Positions 51,158 to 61,083 of a stretch of 64,000 nucleotides of DNA are shown here, in pieces. A model generated the notes under the pieces. It worked only from the letters and a program-made list of their open reading frames with translations, made no database searches and was not told where the DNA came from. This stretch comes from Verrucomicrobiaceae bacterium (GTDB lineage Bacteria; Verrucomicrobiota; Verrucomicrobiia; Verrucomicrobiales; Verrucomicrobiaceae), in NCBI GenBank assembly GCA_027486585.1, contig JAIXOU010000040.1, positions 1 to 64,000 of the forward strand, written 5' to 3'. Made by a program: the position numbers and the translations under genes. Position 1 is the stretch's first letter, and every line of letters begins with the position of its first letter.

Positions 51158-52798
51158 ATGCACCTGCGTCCGCTCAGCCTCATTTTTCTATTTCTTCATT
51201 CCGCGATCCTTGCCAGTGCCCAAAAGCCTGAAGAGATCAAGGAATACACGAGCAGTCTCGGCATGAAGTTTGTCACGGTGCCTGGATCCAGTGTGTTCTT
51301 TGCCACTCACGAAACGACGGTGGGCCAATGGCAGGCCTTTATCCAAAAGAGCGGCTACAAGTGGGACTACAAACCGCATTTTGATCAGGGAGCGGATCAT
51401 CCTGCTGTCGGCATCACGCTACAAGACGCGCGCGCATTTTGCTCGTGGCTGACTGATCTGGAGCGTGCGGCAAAATCCATCAACGTGGCTCAGTCCTACC
51501 GTCTGCCGACCCAAGATGAATGGGATGCTGCGGTTGTGCTAACGCGAACACGCAAGCCGGACCTCACTGTCGATGAAAAAGTTCAGGATGAGCGCACCTT
51601 TCCCTGGGGCCTGAGCTGGCCACCGCCACACAAGGCGGGCAACTTCGCGGAAGGCGAGATCGCGGGTTATGAAGATGGCTTCCCGTTTACCGCACCTGTC
51701 GGCCAATTCACACCGACTGGGGATGGCCTTTTTGATATCGCTGGCAATGTCTGGGAATGGTGTTGGGACTCAGAAATCCGCGCCGAGCAGGAAGGTGTGC
51801 TACGAGGCGGTAGCTGGGCCTACTTCCGTGCTGAGTGCCTGACCTCTGCTTATACCTACCGTGTGCCGGCTGAACTCAGAATGCCGACCATCGGCTTCCG
51901 CTGTGTCTTTGAGGATAAACAGCGCAGTGCTCAGATCCTTGCGATGGCAGAATCCATCAAAACCAAGATCCGCAATGAGCGCCGCGAGCAGATTACCGGC
52001 GGCAGCGTGGACAAAGCTGAGATGGAAGCCATGAAAAAGAAACTCCTCGGAGGCGATGCCGCAGCAACGATTCCTGATCCTAGTAAACTCAAACCTGTGG
52101 TCGCAGGCAAAGAATTTGAGAACTCTCTGGGCATGCTCTTCGTGCCACTCGGAGACAAAAAGCTTGCCGGTAAGATGGAAGTGCGGATGCAGGACTTTGA
52201 AACTTGGCTCAAGAGCACCGACCGCTCCTGGGATAAAAAACCCTCTTTCCTACTGGGTGGTGCACACCCCGCCTCAGGCTTAAGCTGGACCGATACGCGC
52301 GACTTCTGCGAATGGCTGACCAAACGAGATCGAACCCTTAAGCTGATCCCCGCTGAGGCCAGCTACCGCCTACCAACGGATGCTGAATGGAGTGAGATGG
52401 CTGGTTTAAAGGATGAAATCGGCGCTGACGCTGCCGCGAAAAGTGGCGTCAACAAAACCCACTACCCATGGTCAGCCAAGGGCACCTTCCCACCACCAGC
52501 CATGAGCACGAATCTGGATGCCCCGCGCCTACCCAATTTTACGGATAGTTATTCTTATACCGCTCCAGTCATGAGCGAAACAGCCAATGAACTTGGCATT
52601 CAAGGCCTAGGCGGAAACGTCTCTGAGTGGTGCGCCGACGCTTGGCCAGGAGCAGAGACAGAGCGGGTCATTCGTGGGGGCTCATGGCTGAGCTTTGATA
52701 AAGATCAGCTGCTTACCTCTGCCCGCCGTCACACCGCTGAGGGCAATGCCACACCTGACATTGGCTTCCGCGTCATGCTGGAACTCTCAGCCCCCTAA
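51158..52798 (+). CDS. secreted protein with two FGE/SUMF1-like domains
   Basis: The 546-residue protein has a signal peptide (residues 1-20) and two FGE-sulfatase (SUMF1) domains, at about 25-255 (EYTSSLGMKFVTVPGS, YRLPTQDEWDAA, GNVWEWCWDSE, VLRGGSW, IGFRC) and 322-545 (NSLGMLFVPLG, YRLPTDAEWSEM, GNVSEWCADAW, VIRGGSW, IGFRV). The cysteine pair that true formylglycine-generating enzymes use is not evident after either GGSW motif, so catalysis is doubtful; a binding role is more likely. The second domain is the more divergent. The gene leads a two-gene operon with the TPR protein. Confidence 0.88.
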   Translation: MHLRPLSLIFLFLHSAILASAQKPEEIKEYTSSLGMKFVTVPGSSVFFATHETTVGQWQAFIQKSGYKWDYKPHFDQGADHPAVGITLQDARAFCSWLTDLERAAKSINVAQSYRLPTQDEWDAAVVLTRTRKPDLTVDEKVQDERTFPWGLSWPPPHKAGNFAEGEIAGYEDGFPFTAPVGQFTPTGDGLFDIAGNVWEWCWDSEIRAEQEGVLRGGSWAYFRAECLTSAYTYRVPAELRMPTIGFRCVFEDKQRSAQILAMAESIKTKIRNERREQITGGSVDKAEMEAMKKKLLGGDAAATIPDPSKLKPVVAGKEFENSLGMLFVPLGDKKLAGKMEVRMQDFETWLKSTDRSWDKKPSFLLGGAHPASGLSWTDTRDFCEWLTKRDRTLKLIPAEASYRLPTDAEWSEMAGLKDEIGADAAAKSGVNKTHYPWSAKGTFPPPAMSTNLDAPRLPNFTDSYSYTAPVMSETANELGIQGLGGNVSEWCADAWPGAETERVIRGGSWLSFDKDQLLTSARRHTAEGNATPDIGFRVMLELSAP

Positions 52799-52809
52799 TC
52801 AACGCCTAT

Positions 52810-54537
52810 ATGAACGTTGACAACCTCCCGCCAGAATTACTCGCCAAGCCTCGGAAACCTTGGCTGACTTGGATCATGGGAATCCTCCTTCTCTTCGGAG
52901 TGGCGTACTGGCTCTGGGGTCCCAGCACCGTATTCAAAGTGCGCTCGTACATCGCCAGGCACTACGCGGAAAAGGCCCAAAAGGAGATGAAGCTCAAGGA
53001 GTGGGCCAGTGCCTACTCCACTCTTTCCTTAGCCGCCACCTGGCGCACCGATCATCCGCTTGTTCTGAGACTAACGGCGGATCTGCTGAGTGCCGCAGGT
53101 GCTGATAGTGAAAGTGTTCTCATGGCCTACCGCAGACTCATCACCTCAGGCTTAGCCACGGAGGATGACATCTTAAAAACAGGGAACATTTATGTCCAGC
53201 AGCTCGATGTGGTCAGCAGTCTTGATTTACTACAAAAGCTCAGTCCCGAGACACGAGGCAAACGACAAGCCCTGGAACTCCTAGCCAACATTCAGAGAAT
53301 TCAGGGGCAGACTCAGCTGGCTGAACGAACCCTGCGCCAGGCTCTGTCCATGGATAAAGACGACTCCATGTGTCAGCTCCGCTTAGCCATGCTGGATTTG
53401 CAGGCGGGCGGCTTTGCTGAAATCAAAGAACGCGCCTTGGAAGTTATCTGGAGGCTGTCCGCAGGTAAAGACAGAGCAGGCATGGTCGCCATCGAAACGC
53501 TAAGTAGCAACGAACTAACCAGCAGGGAAACCGACACCCTTTTTGCCCGATTGGAAGAGCACCCTGACAAATCTCCTGCCATCCGCTACAGCGTGCTGTC
53601 AGCCATTCTGAAAACGCAGCCAGAAAGACGTGAAGAAATCCTCAACCGTGAAGCCGCCCCTGCGGCAAATCGGACGGAGGCCGAGCTGCTCACCCTCATG
53701 CAGTGGTTGCTTCGTGAGCATGAGCCACAACGCGTCGTCTCCTTGCAAAAAGGCAACGTATTTACGAAGTCTGCGGTCCTCATTCAGCCCTATCTTCAAG
53801 CATTGGCTGACCTCCAGCGTTGGAATGAACTGGACGAAACCCTAGCACGTCCAGCCGGACTTTCCATTTCATCTGCCTCAGCCGCCCTCTGGCGGGCCCG
53901 AGCTGCCCGTCACCTCCAAGATACGGCAAACCTCCGTGCCAAACAGCATCTGGACATTGTTTATGAAGCCACAGGTCATGGCCGCGAGGGGACCACAGCT
54001 ATGGCCGCCGCCACGCTTGCAGAAGAACTGGGGCTCTGGGAGGTCGCTCTTCTTTTCTATGAAGGACTGGCTAAACACCAGCCTCAATCACGACTCAAAA
54101 TGATCGAAAAAGTTCAGGAAATGGCCGTCCGAGATCGTGATACCAACGCCACCCTAAGTGCTGCCCGCAGACTGCTGGAGATTCGTCCAGACAATCGGCA
54201 ATATGCAGATCGCGCCCTCTACTTGCACCTCCTCTCAGGCGATGAAGTCGAGCTTGCGATTGAAAAAACAGCCCACACAGACTCGACCATGGCCACACGC
54301 CTAGAGGACCATTTTATTCGTGCCCTAGCTGCTTACCGGCTTGGTGATCTCACTCAATTACGCGTCCATTTGGATAACGTCAAAGACGTCAGCGCACTCA
54401 CCCAGGGACAACGTGCGGTTCATGCAGGACTGCTTTCCATCAGTGGTCGAGTGGGGCCAGCCTATCAAATCGCCGAACAGATCCCCTCAATTCTGTTACT
54501 CAGAGAGGAACTGCACTTCCTAAAGCGTGCGCTGTAG
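52810..54537 (+). CDS. membrane-anchored TPR-like protein
   Basis: A 575-residue protein with one N-terminal membrane segment (about 19-37: WLTWIMGILLLFGVAYWLW). The remainder is helical-repeat sequence of the tetratricopeptide kind (KLKEWASAYSTLSLAATW, ALELLANIQRIQGQTQLAERTLRQALSM, and further pairs). It starts 11 bp after the FGE-like gene, which suggests a shared transcript and perhaps a shared complex at the envelope. TPR arrays bind peptides or other proteins; the partner here is not known. Confidence 0.75.
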   Translation: MNVDNLPPELLAKPRKPWLTWIMGILLLFGVAYWLWGPSTVFKVRSYIARHYAEKAQKEMKLKEWASAYSTLSLAATWRTDHPLVLRLTADLLSAAGADSESVLMAYRRLITSGLATEDDILKTGNIYVQQLDVVSSLDLLQKLSPETRGKRQALELLANIQRIQGQTQLAERTLRQALSMDKDDSMCQLRLAMLDLQAGGFAEIKERALEVIWRLSAGKDRAGMVAIETLSSNELTSRETDTLFARLEEHPDKSPAIRYSVLSAILKTQPERREEILNREAAPAANRTEAELLTLMQWLLREHEPQRVVSLQKGNVFTKSAVLIQPYLQALADLQRWNELDETLARPAGLSISSASAALWRARAARHLQDTANLRAKQHLDIVYEATGHGREGTTAMAAATLAEELGLWEVALLFYEGLAKHQPQSRLKMIEKVQEMAVRDRDTNATLSAARRLLEIRPDNRQYADRALYLHLLSGDEVELAIEKTAHTDSTMATRLEDHFIRALAAYRLGDLTQLRVHLDNVKDVSALTQGQRAVHAGLLSISGRVGPAYQIAEQIPSILLLREELHFLKRAL

Positions 54538-54539
54538 AT

Positions 54540-54779
54540 TCACTCAACATTCAGACCAGGCAGTGGTGGTGCTTTGTCCGCATAACGATCAAAGCGGTTC
54601 GAAAGGATTAACAAGGTCGGAGCCCAAAGCCCGACAAAGATTCCGAAGCGCTCCGCATGAGCCTTCTGCTCGACATCGTTTCCATTTAGGAACCACCAGA
54701 TCCAGATTGAAAGCATAATAGAAAGCATGCCTGCTTGGAAGCAGACAGTGCTCAACGTTCGGCAAATACGCGGGTTCAT
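54540..54779 (-). CDS. small two-helix membrane protein
   Basis: A 79-residue protein with two predicted membrane helices, LSIMLSIWIWWFL (about 19-31) and FGIFVGLWAPTLLILSNRF (about 46-62). The AERFGIFVGLWAPTLL segment looks conserved-type and resembles short proteins seen in this phylum, but I cannot name a family with confidence. The start could also be Met18. It converges with the TPR gene with 2 bp between stops. Confidence 0.6.
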   Translation of the reverse strand: MNPRICRTLSTVCFQAGMLSIMLSIWIWWFLNGNDVEQKAHAERFGIFVGLWAPTLLILSNRFDRYADKAPPLPGLNVE

Positions 54780-54897
54780 TCCGGAACCCTAACATCTCAA
54801 AGCCCAGATGAACAAGCCGCAAACAAATCATGCGGCATGTTCACCAAGATTCAGCGCGCCTGGTGGAAACGCTGAACTAGCTTCTTGCAGCCAAAAC

Positions 54898-55803
54898 TTA
54901 TTTACCCCAGGCTCTCATCAGTGCAGAAGCCATGTCGGCAGGGCTGTCGGCGACAGAGATACCACACTCTGCAAGAATACGCTTCTTGGCAGCAGCGGTG
55001 TCGTCTTCACCCCCAATAATGGCACCTGCATGGCCCATGCGGCGCCCTGGAGGAGCTGTGGCACCAGCAATGAAGGCAGCGATTGGTTTTTTACAGTGAT
55101 CCTTAGCCCAGCGTCCGGCTTCAACTTCAGCGTTGCCACCGATTTCGCCAATCATGATGATGGCTTCGGTCTCAGGGTCTTCATTAAACATCTTGAGGAT
55201 GTCCAGATGATTGGTGCCATTGACGGGATCACCGCCGATACCGACGCAAGTGCTCTGGCCGTAACCGCGAGTCGTGAGCTGCCAAACAGCCTCGTAAGTT
55301 AGAGTGCCAGAGCGGCTAACGACTCCGACATTACCACGCTTATGAATATAACCTGGTGCGATACCGATACGGCAGCCACCATGGGATTTTTCACCCAGAC
55401 CTGGGGTAACGAGACCAGGACAATTGGGTCCGATCAGGCGCGTCTTGCTGCCTTTCATGGCGGACTTCACGCGGATCATGTCATTGATAGGGATGCCTTC
55501 AGTAATGGCCACCACAAGATCAAGCCCCGCATCGACGGCTTCCAAAATCGCATCTGCGGCAAAAGGCGGCGGAACAAAAATCACGCTCACCGTGGCACCA
55601 GATTCCTTGGCAGCCTGAGAAACGGTATCAAAGACCGGCACCTTATGGCTGCCGTGTTCAAAATGCTGACCACCCTTCCCCGGTGTGACACCAGCGACCA
55701 GTTGAGTGCCGTAATCAAGAGATGCCTTAGCGTGGCGTGAACCAAAATCGCCCGTGATACCTTGGACGAGGATGCGTGTGTCAATATCAACGAGGATAGC
55801 CAT
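54898..55803 (-). CDS. sucD: succinate-CoA ligase subunit alpha
   Basis: The 301-residue protein matches SucD along its length: [79 protein letters not shown] and the phosphorylated histidine in [12 protein letters not shown] (His258). With SucC it converts succinyl-CoA to succinate with GTP or ATP formation in the TCA cycle. In many genomes sucC sits directly upstream; here it is absent. Translation starts at a clean ATG with AGGAGG-like bases before it. Confidence 0.97.
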   Translation of the reverse strand: MAILVDIDTRILVQGITGDFGSRHAKASLDYGTQLVAGVTPGKGGQHFEHGSHKVPVFDTVSQAAKESGATVSVIFVPPPFAADAILEAVDAGLDLVVAITEGIPINDMIRVKSAMKGSKTRLIGPNCPGLVTPGLGEKSHGGCRIGIAPGYIHKRGNVGVVSRSGTLTYEAVWQLTTRGYGQSTCVGIGGDPVNGTNHLDILKMFNEDPETEAIIMIGEIGGNAEVEAGRWAKDHCKKPIAAFIAGATAPPGRRMGHAGAIIGGEDDTAAAKKRILAECGISVADSPADMASALMRAWGK

Positions 55804-55953
55804 GTGTGGAGATGAGGAGGGGGATTCGAATAAAAAGCAGCCTGAGAGGCCCCTCTATCATAGAAGTGACCTTCTCACCGTCAAGAAGGCAGGCAGAATC
55901 ATTTTACTTCCCAAGCCGAAAGTTGGCCGGTTGAATTTCATCAAGAGTCGTTC

Positions 55954-56991
55954 ATGGGTATGGAAATGTCTGATCTTAAACCTCTGCTCACCGCCCAAGC
56001 CCTGAAACTGGGGTTTGCGGACTGCCGAGTCGCAGAGGCAAAGGAAGCTCCAAACCGAGCCCTATACGAGCAGTGGGTGGCAGATGGAAAATATGGTGAC
56101 ATGGCCTGGATGGCGCGGAATCTAGAGCGCCGCACAGACCCGCGCTTGATCCTGCCTGGTGCCAAAAGTGTGGTCGTCCTGGCCTTGAATTATTTTCAGG
56201 GAACGCCTCAACCCGGGATCGGTAACTACAGGATTGCTCGTTATGCGTGGAATGAAGACTATCATGATTTGATCCTCCATAAGTTGAAGGCTCTGGATGC
56301 TTGGATGATCGAACAAGGAGGTACTCAGCGCTACTATGTCGATACTGGTCCTGTGCTAGAACGTGACTTTGCCACGGAGGCGGGGCTGGGATGGGGAGGA
56401 AAAAGCACCATGCAGATTCACCGCAAGCTGGGCACTTGGTTCTTTTTAGCGGAGCTGATCACCACTCTAGACCTGACTCCCGATCCTAGCGCCAAGGACA
56501 TGTGCGGCAAATGCACCCGCTGCATGGATGCCTGCCCGACCCTGGCAATAACCGCCCCCCAAAGCATGGATGCCAGACGCTGTGTCAGCTACCTCACGAT
56601 TGAAAGCAAAGGCCCCATTCCTATCGAATTCCGCCGTGCTATGGGCAATCGCATCTATGGTTGCGACGACTGCCTGACGGCCTGCCCATGGAACAAATTT
56701 GCTCAAACCTCCCACGAATCGTCGTTCCACGCGCGTGAGTCGGTCTTTGGACAAAGTTTAACGGATTTCTTAAAGCTCACAGATGATTCATTTCGCACCC
56801 TGTTTGCCAAGAGTCCGATCAAACGTATCAAGCGCCCAGCCTTCATCCGGAATGTGTGTGTCGCGCTTGGCAACACCGGAACGGCGGAAAACCTCGCCGA
56901 TTTGGAGCCCTTGATAGGTGACGAGAACGTGTTGATCTCGGAGCACGCTGCATGGGCAGTGGCAGAGATTAAACAGCGCCTGAATCTCTGA
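55954..56991 (+). CDS. queG: epoxyqueuosine reductase
   Basis: The 345-residue protein matches QueG. It has an N-terminal cobalamin-binding part (LGFADCRVAEAKEAPN, GDMAWMARNLERRTDPRLILPGAKSVVVLALNY, YVDTGPVLERDFATEAGLGWGGKSTM) and two 4Fe-4S ferredoxin motifs (CGKCTRCMDACP and CDDCLTACPWNKFA). A HEAT-like tail follows (RNVCVALGNTG). It performs the last step of queuosine synthesis, reducing epoxyqueuosine in tRNA to queuosine. Alternative starts at Met3 and Met5 cannot be told apart. Confidence 0.96.
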   Translation: MGMEMSDLKPLLTAQALKLGFADCRVAEAKEAPNRALYEQWVADGKYGDMAWMARNLERRTDPRLILPGAKSVVVLALNYFQGTPQPGIGNYRIARYAWNEDYHDLILHKLKALDAWMIEQGGTQRYYVDTGPVLERDFATEAGLGWGGKSTMQIHRKLGTWFFLAELITTLDLTPDPSAKDMCGKCTRCMDACPTLAITAPQSMDARRCVSYLTIESKGPIPIEFRRAMGNRIYGCDDCLTACPWNKFAQTSHESSFHARESVFGQSLTDFLKLTDDSFRTLFAKSPIKRIKRPAFIRNVCVALGNTGTAENLADLEPLIGDENVLISEHAAWAVAEIKQRLNL

Positions 56992-57054
56992 TTGTTCATT
57001 TGCCAAAGAAGCCAAAAGTAACATGATCAGTGTGATCCCGTTGGTCCCCCCACC

Positions 57055-57963
57055 ATGAAATCACTCTTCATCACTCTATTAATTCTGGGCTCAGCCTTTT
57101 TAGCCTATGATTACTTTTTAGCACGCCCCTGGGATAGGGTCATCTTTGAAAAACAAGCACGACCTACGGTGGCTGCTAATCCAAGCATTCCAGACCATGT
57201 CGTGGAAGACGATGGAGTCGTCATGCCAAGCGCACCAGCGCCCAAACCAACTTCTGATGACTGGAAACCGTCCATCCCGGTCATTCCAACCAACGACTTT
57301 TCTCCTCCATCAATTCCTTCAGCGGAAGCTACGACCAAAAACTGGACAATGATCCCAAAGCAGGCGTTCCCTAGATCTGTGATCTTGAAAAAAGATGTTC
57401 AGGTCAAGATGACAGTGGGCGCATCGACACTTCGAGCAGGAGCTACAGCTCATGCTTTGGCCTCAGAGAATGGGATCTTGAGCATCGCGCCGACAGCCAC
57501 ATCTCCTGCGCGTGGCAACATTGCCGTTTTGGACACGAACTTCCCAGAACAGATTCACGAAAAATATGAGACCTGGAAAATCGCTAGAATCGAGCAAGCA
57601 AGGCAAGCCTGGATTGCTGGTAAGACCAAGGTGACGACTCCAGGAAAAGATAACAGCACCATAGCTAATGGCATGGGTATCACCTTTGGCACAGAGGGTA
57701 AACCAGTCCAGAATCCTGATGGCAGTTACAATCTGCTCTTGGCGGTCATTTCAGCCGGTAAGGTCAGCGATGTGGATCCCAAAAAGGTCGTCCACTGGAG
57801 TCAGCCTGCGCTCAAGACAATCGATGGCAAACCCACTTGGGTCATTGATGTGCGCTATGAAGCCAAAACGCTTTTTGGCCCGATGGAAGTGGACAGTCAC
57901 GCTCAGGTGAGAGGCGGCCAATTTGTGCGCTGGGTCTATGATTCAGGAGAGCCCCTTCCCTGA
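57055..57963 (+). CDS. exported protein of unknown function
   Basis: The 302-residue protein has an N-terminal membrane or signal segment (KSLFITLLILGSAFLAYDYF), a Pro/Ser/Thr-rich linker (about 45-100), and a folded C-terminal half. The central part has SVILKKDVQVKMTVGASTLRAGATAHAL, like an SH3-like barrel, and the end is beta-rich (PTWVIDVRYEAKTLFGPMEVDSHAQV). I do not recognise the family. It lies between queG and the convergent thioredoxin gene and may be a periplasmic envelope component. Confidence 0.6.
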   Translation: MKSLFITLLILGSAFLAYDYFLARPWDRVIFEKQARPTVAANPSIPDHVVEDDGVVMPSAPAPKPTSDDWKPSIPVIPTNDFSPPSIPSAEATTKNWTMIPKQAFPRSVILKKDVQVKMTVGASTLRAGATAHALASENGILSIAPTATSPARGNIAVLDTNFPEQIHEKYETWKIARIEQARQAWIAGKTKVTTPGKDNSTIANGMGITFGTEGKPVQNPDGSYNLLLAVISAGKVSDVDPKKVVHWSQPALKTIDGKPTWVIDVRYEAKTLFGPMEVDSHAQVRGGQFVRWVYDSGEPLP

Positions 57964-57972
57964 TCAACCGAT

Positions 57973-58359
57973 TCATAAGCCAAGCATTTTCAGCATCATC
58001 TTCTTGGAAATGCCGCCGACCTCACGACTGACTTCCTGACCGTTCCGATACGCAATGAACGCAGGAATGCCGCGAATGCCATTTTCTGCAGCAAGAGCAC
58101 CCTGCTCATCGACATTGATACGAATCACTTTGGCTTTACCCGCTAGTTCAACAGCCAACGCATCAACCACAGGTCCCACCGTCCTACATGGACCACACCA
58201 GTCGGCATAAAACTCCACGAGAACTGGCACCTTAGAATTCGCCACTCCTGACATCGACGATCCTGCGACTGAAGCAGGCGAAGTTTGCGAAAGGTCAGCC
58301 AAAATCCAGCCAACCCAAGCTAAAATGGCCACGACAGCCCAAGGACCGATGTTTTTCAT
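57973..58359 (-). CDS. membrane-anchored thioredoxin
   Basis: A 128-residue protein. An N-terminal membrane segment (about 5-21) is followed by a linker and a thioredoxin fold with the WCGPC active site (residues 54-58) in LVEFYADWCGPCRTVGP and the cis-Pro in GIRGIPAFIAYRNG. It should act in the periplasm as a thiol-disulfide reductant or exchange protein. Its partner in electron supply is not in the window. It converges with the gene at 57055. Confidence 0.93.
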   Translation of the reverse strand: MKNIGPWAVVAILAWVGWILADLSQTSPASVAGSSMSGVANSKVPVLVEFYADWCGPCRTVGPVVDALAVELAGKAKVIRINVDEQGALAAENGIRGIPAFIAYRNGQEVSREVGGISKKMMLKMLGL

Positions 58360-58559
58360 AGGTCAAACTGTAGAAGCATAGCCAACTGCTCACAATTATA
58401 TTTTATATAATTAATCACAATCATTGAACCAAATCACACGACTATGCGCCCCAAAAACAAGAACACCATCAATCTTGATATAAACAACAGGGCGATTTAT
58501 AGTCAGTGAAACATTTAATTTTAATTTATCACACTTTAATATATAATTCATAATTAACT
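58360..58559. promoter_or_regulatory. AT-rich upstream region of the sugar transferase gene
   Basis: A 200-bp spacer between divergent genes that is far more AT-rich than the surrounding DNA (TATATTTTATATAATTAATC near 58397; TTTAATTTTAATTTATC near 58512). Such sequence often holds promoters and silencing-protein sites. No single -35/-10 pair could be assigned. Confidence 0.4.
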
Positions 58560-60068
58560 ATGCAGCCAACTAGCCAATCCGAGACAAACTCAACAACCAT
58601 TCGCGCGGCAGGGCCGGCCACTGGAAACCTGCTTGAAAAAATGGAAGCAAGGCGCATCTGGCGACTTCAGAAGGATCACTCCCCCCACCTCTGGGTACTC
58701 GTCTCCATTCTAGTTGACTTAATCTTTATCGTGGTTGCAGAGCACATCGCCTACTGGCTGCGATTTCACACGGCCTTCCGATACTATGGCACTTGGGGGA
58801 ATATGGAACTTCAGCAGTACAGCAATCATATGCTTCTCGGCTCTCTTTCCCTTCTTTTTGCCATCGGCTGGCAGGGCGTTTATCATCGCAGCGTGTTATT
58901 GAGGAACCGATGGGTCGCCTCGAAAGTTGCCCGCGCCGTTTTAATCTGGACGCTCGGCTTTCTTTCCTTTTCATTATCTTTGAAGCTAGAGCCTTCCATC
59001 TCTCGCGCTTACGTCATGTTAAACGGGGCCTGCGCATTGCTGCTTTTGCTAGGATGGCGCCACTTGTTTAATTTCTTTCTCCACGCACCGTCGCGCATCC
59101 AAACACTCCAGCAACGCACTCTTTTTGTAGGCTGGAATGAGGATGCCAAGCGTTTGTGGCGCACACTCAGTAGTGATACGGCCCATGCATTTAATTTGAT
59201 AGGCTGGGTGGATGCCGGCATGAGAAGCCAAGAGTCAGAACAAATGCCGGAAGACATTCCTTTCGTGGGGTACGTCGAAGACATTCAACGCGTTTTCGCG
59301 CATCATGAAGTGGACATGGTGATCGTGGCAGATCTTCCGCGCCAACAAATGATCGAGCTAGCCAATGTCTGCGAACGTGAAATGATTCAATTCAAACTAG
59401 CCCCATCAGTCTTTCGGATTTTCGTTTCGGGTTTATCACTAGAAACGATTGCTGGAACGCCAGTTTTAGGGGTTAACAGACTTCCTTTAGACAGCACTTT
59501 CAATGTCTTTGCCAAGCGCTCATTCGACATTTTTGGAAGCCTTGTAGGCATCATGATCGGCACGCCCATTGTGGCCATTTTTGGTGCTCTGGTATGGCTT
59601 GAGTCAAAAGGACCCATTTTCTACAATCAACGCCGTTGGGGGATGAATGGAGTGCCTTTTGAGATCATCAAAATTCGCTCCATGAAGCTGAACGCAGAAA
59701 CACAGGGAGCTCAGTGGTGCACTGAAGATGATCCTCGGCGGCTAAAAGTCGGTGCTTTTATGCGGAAATGGAACATCGATGAAATCCCTCAATTTTGGAA
59801 TGTCCTCAAAGGAGAGATGAGCCTTGTCGGCCCACGCCCAGAACGTCCCGAACTCATTGCCGACTTCAAACACGAAATTCCGCATTACAATGCACGACAC
59901 GGTGCCAAACCAGGCATGACTGGATGGGCCCAAGTCAAAGGCTTACGCGGCGACACCGATTTATCCGAACGCATCAAATGTGATCTCTGGTATCTGGAAA
60001 ATTGGAGCTTGATGCTAGATATCCAGATCATGTTTCTGACGTTTGTGAAACGTGAGAACGCTTATTGA
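58560..60068 (+). CDS. exopolysaccharide polyprenyl glycosylphosphotransferase
   Basis: A 502-residue membrane protein of the WbaP/PssY type. It has four N-terminal membrane helices (about 40-190), a CoA-binding-like domain (about 195-310: TLFVGWNEDAKRLWRTLSS; DMVIVADLPRQQMIEL), a fifth membrane hairpin and the catalytic bacterial sugar transferase domain (RSFDIFGSLVGIMIGTP; IKIRSMKLNAE; RKWNIDEIPQFWNVLKGEMSLVGPRPE; GMTGWAQVKGLRGDTDLSERI). It moves a sugar-1-phosphate onto undecaprenyl phosphate, starting exopolysaccharide or O-antigen units. No other polysaccharide genes are in view, so it may be a stand-alone initiator. Confidence 0.93.
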   Translation: MQPTSQSETNSTTIRAAGPATGNLLEKMEARRIWRLQKDHSPHLWVLVSILVDLIFIVVAEHIAYWLRFHTAFRYYGTWGNMELQQYSNHMLLGSLSLLFAIGWQGVYHRSVLLRNRWVASKVARAVLIWTLGFLSFSLSLKLEPSISRAYVMLNGACALLLLLGWRHLFNFFLHAPSRIQTLQQRTLFVGWNEDAKRLWRTLSSDTAHAFNLIGWVDAGMRSQESEQMPEDIPFVGYVEDIQRVFAHHEVDMVIVADLPRQQMIELANVCEREMIQFKLAPSVFRIFVSGLSLETIAGTPVLGVNRLPLDSTFNVFAKRSFDIFGSLVGIMIGTPIVAIFGALVWLESKGPIFYNQRRWGMNGVPFEIIKIRSMKLNAETQGAQWCTEDDPRRLKVGAFMRKWNIDEIPQFWNVLKGEMSLVGPRPERPELIADFKHEIPHYNARHGAKPGMTGWAQVKGLRGDTDLSERIKCDLWYLENWSLMLDIQIMFLTFVKRENAY

Positions 60069-60087
60069 TCGGATCCCAGAACGCGCC

Positions 60088-61083
60088 TTAACAGATGCTC
60101 AATGCCTTGGCAACAATGACATCGGGAGTCGGAGTCTGAATCGCCTCTAGCGGTGGGCTGTAGATCGCTGGCGCATCAAGACTGTTTACACGCAGAACAG
60201 GAGCATCGAGTTCATCAAAAACCTTAGCTTGGATTGTATAAGCAATCTGGGCACCTACGCCGCAAAAGGGTTTACCCTCTTCCACATAAATCGCACGATG
60301 CGTCTTGGCGACCGAGTTCAGGATGGTTTCCTCATCCAGAGGACGAATGCTGCGAACATCGACTACCTCCGCACTGATACCATGCTCCTCTTCAAGAATA
60401 CGTGCTGCTTCCAGGCAAGTAAGGACCGCTCTACCATGGGCAATCAAGGAGATATCTGTACCGACTTTTTTGATGTCAGCTGTTCCTAGCGGAATAACAA
60501 GCTCACCATTCGGCAGCTCGTCATTGACAGGAACATCCCACTCCATGCCATAAAGAATGGTACTTTCCATAAACATGACTGGATCATTGTCACGGATAGC
60601 AGCCTTCATCAGACCTTTGGCGTCAAATGCATTACTCGGCACCACACATTTCATCCCAGGCACGCTAGCCATGATGTTTTCAGGCGTGTGACTGTGAGTC
60701 GCTCCAACACTAGTTCCGCCATTAGCCGGACCCCGAATCACGATGGGGCAATTGATCTTTCCCCCAGACATGTAGCGTACCATTGCTGCGTTGTTGACGA
60801 TTTGATCCCAGGCGACTGTATAGAAACTCCAGAACATGAGTTCCATCACAGGTCGGACTCCGAGCATTGAAGCGCCGATGCCCATTCCGATAAAACCAGC
60901 TTCGCTGATGGGTGTATCAACAAGACGCTTGTCACCCCATTTATCCCAAAGCCCTTGGGTCACCTTGTAGGCACCATTATACTGGGCTACTTCTTCACCC
61001 ATGACAACAACCATTGGGTCGCGGGCGATTTCTTCATCAAGGGCTTCACGGACGGCGTCGCGGTAAGTAATTCGGCGTGGCAT
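60088..61083 (-). CDS. pdhB: pyruvate dehydrogenase E1 component subunit beta
   Basis: ATG 61083 (MPRRITYRDAVREALDEE) gives 331 residues; a TTG six bases further up would add two. Matches to the E1-beta family: VVVMGEEVAQYNGAYKVTQGL, RLVDTPISEAGFIGMGIGASMLG, FWSFYTVAWDQIVNNAAMVRYMSGG, ATHSHTPENI, SNAFDAKGLMKAAIRDNDPVMFMES, DVRSIRPLDEETI and VEEGKPFCGVGAQIA. With E1-alpha and TPP it decarboxylates pyruvate and passes the acetyl group to lipoyl E2. The alpha-subunit gene is not adjacent, so the complex genes are scattered. The gene converges with the sugar transferase. Confidence 0.94.
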   Translation of the reverse strand: MPRRITYRDAVREALDEEIARDPMVVVMGEEVAQYNGAYKVTQGLWDKWGDKRLVDTPISEAGFIGMGIGASMLGVRPVMELMFWSFYTVAWDQIVNNAAMVRYMSGGKINCPIVIRGPANGGTSVGATHSHTPENIMASVPGMKCVVPSNAFDAKGLMKAAIRDNDPVMFMESTILYGMEWDVPVNDELPNGELVIPLGTADIKKVGTDISLIAHGRAVLTCLEAARILEEEHGISAEVVDVRSIRPLDEETILNSVAKTHRAIYVEEGKPFCGVGAQIAYTIQAKVFDELDAPVLRVNSLDAPAIYSPPLEAIQTPTPDVIVAKALSIC

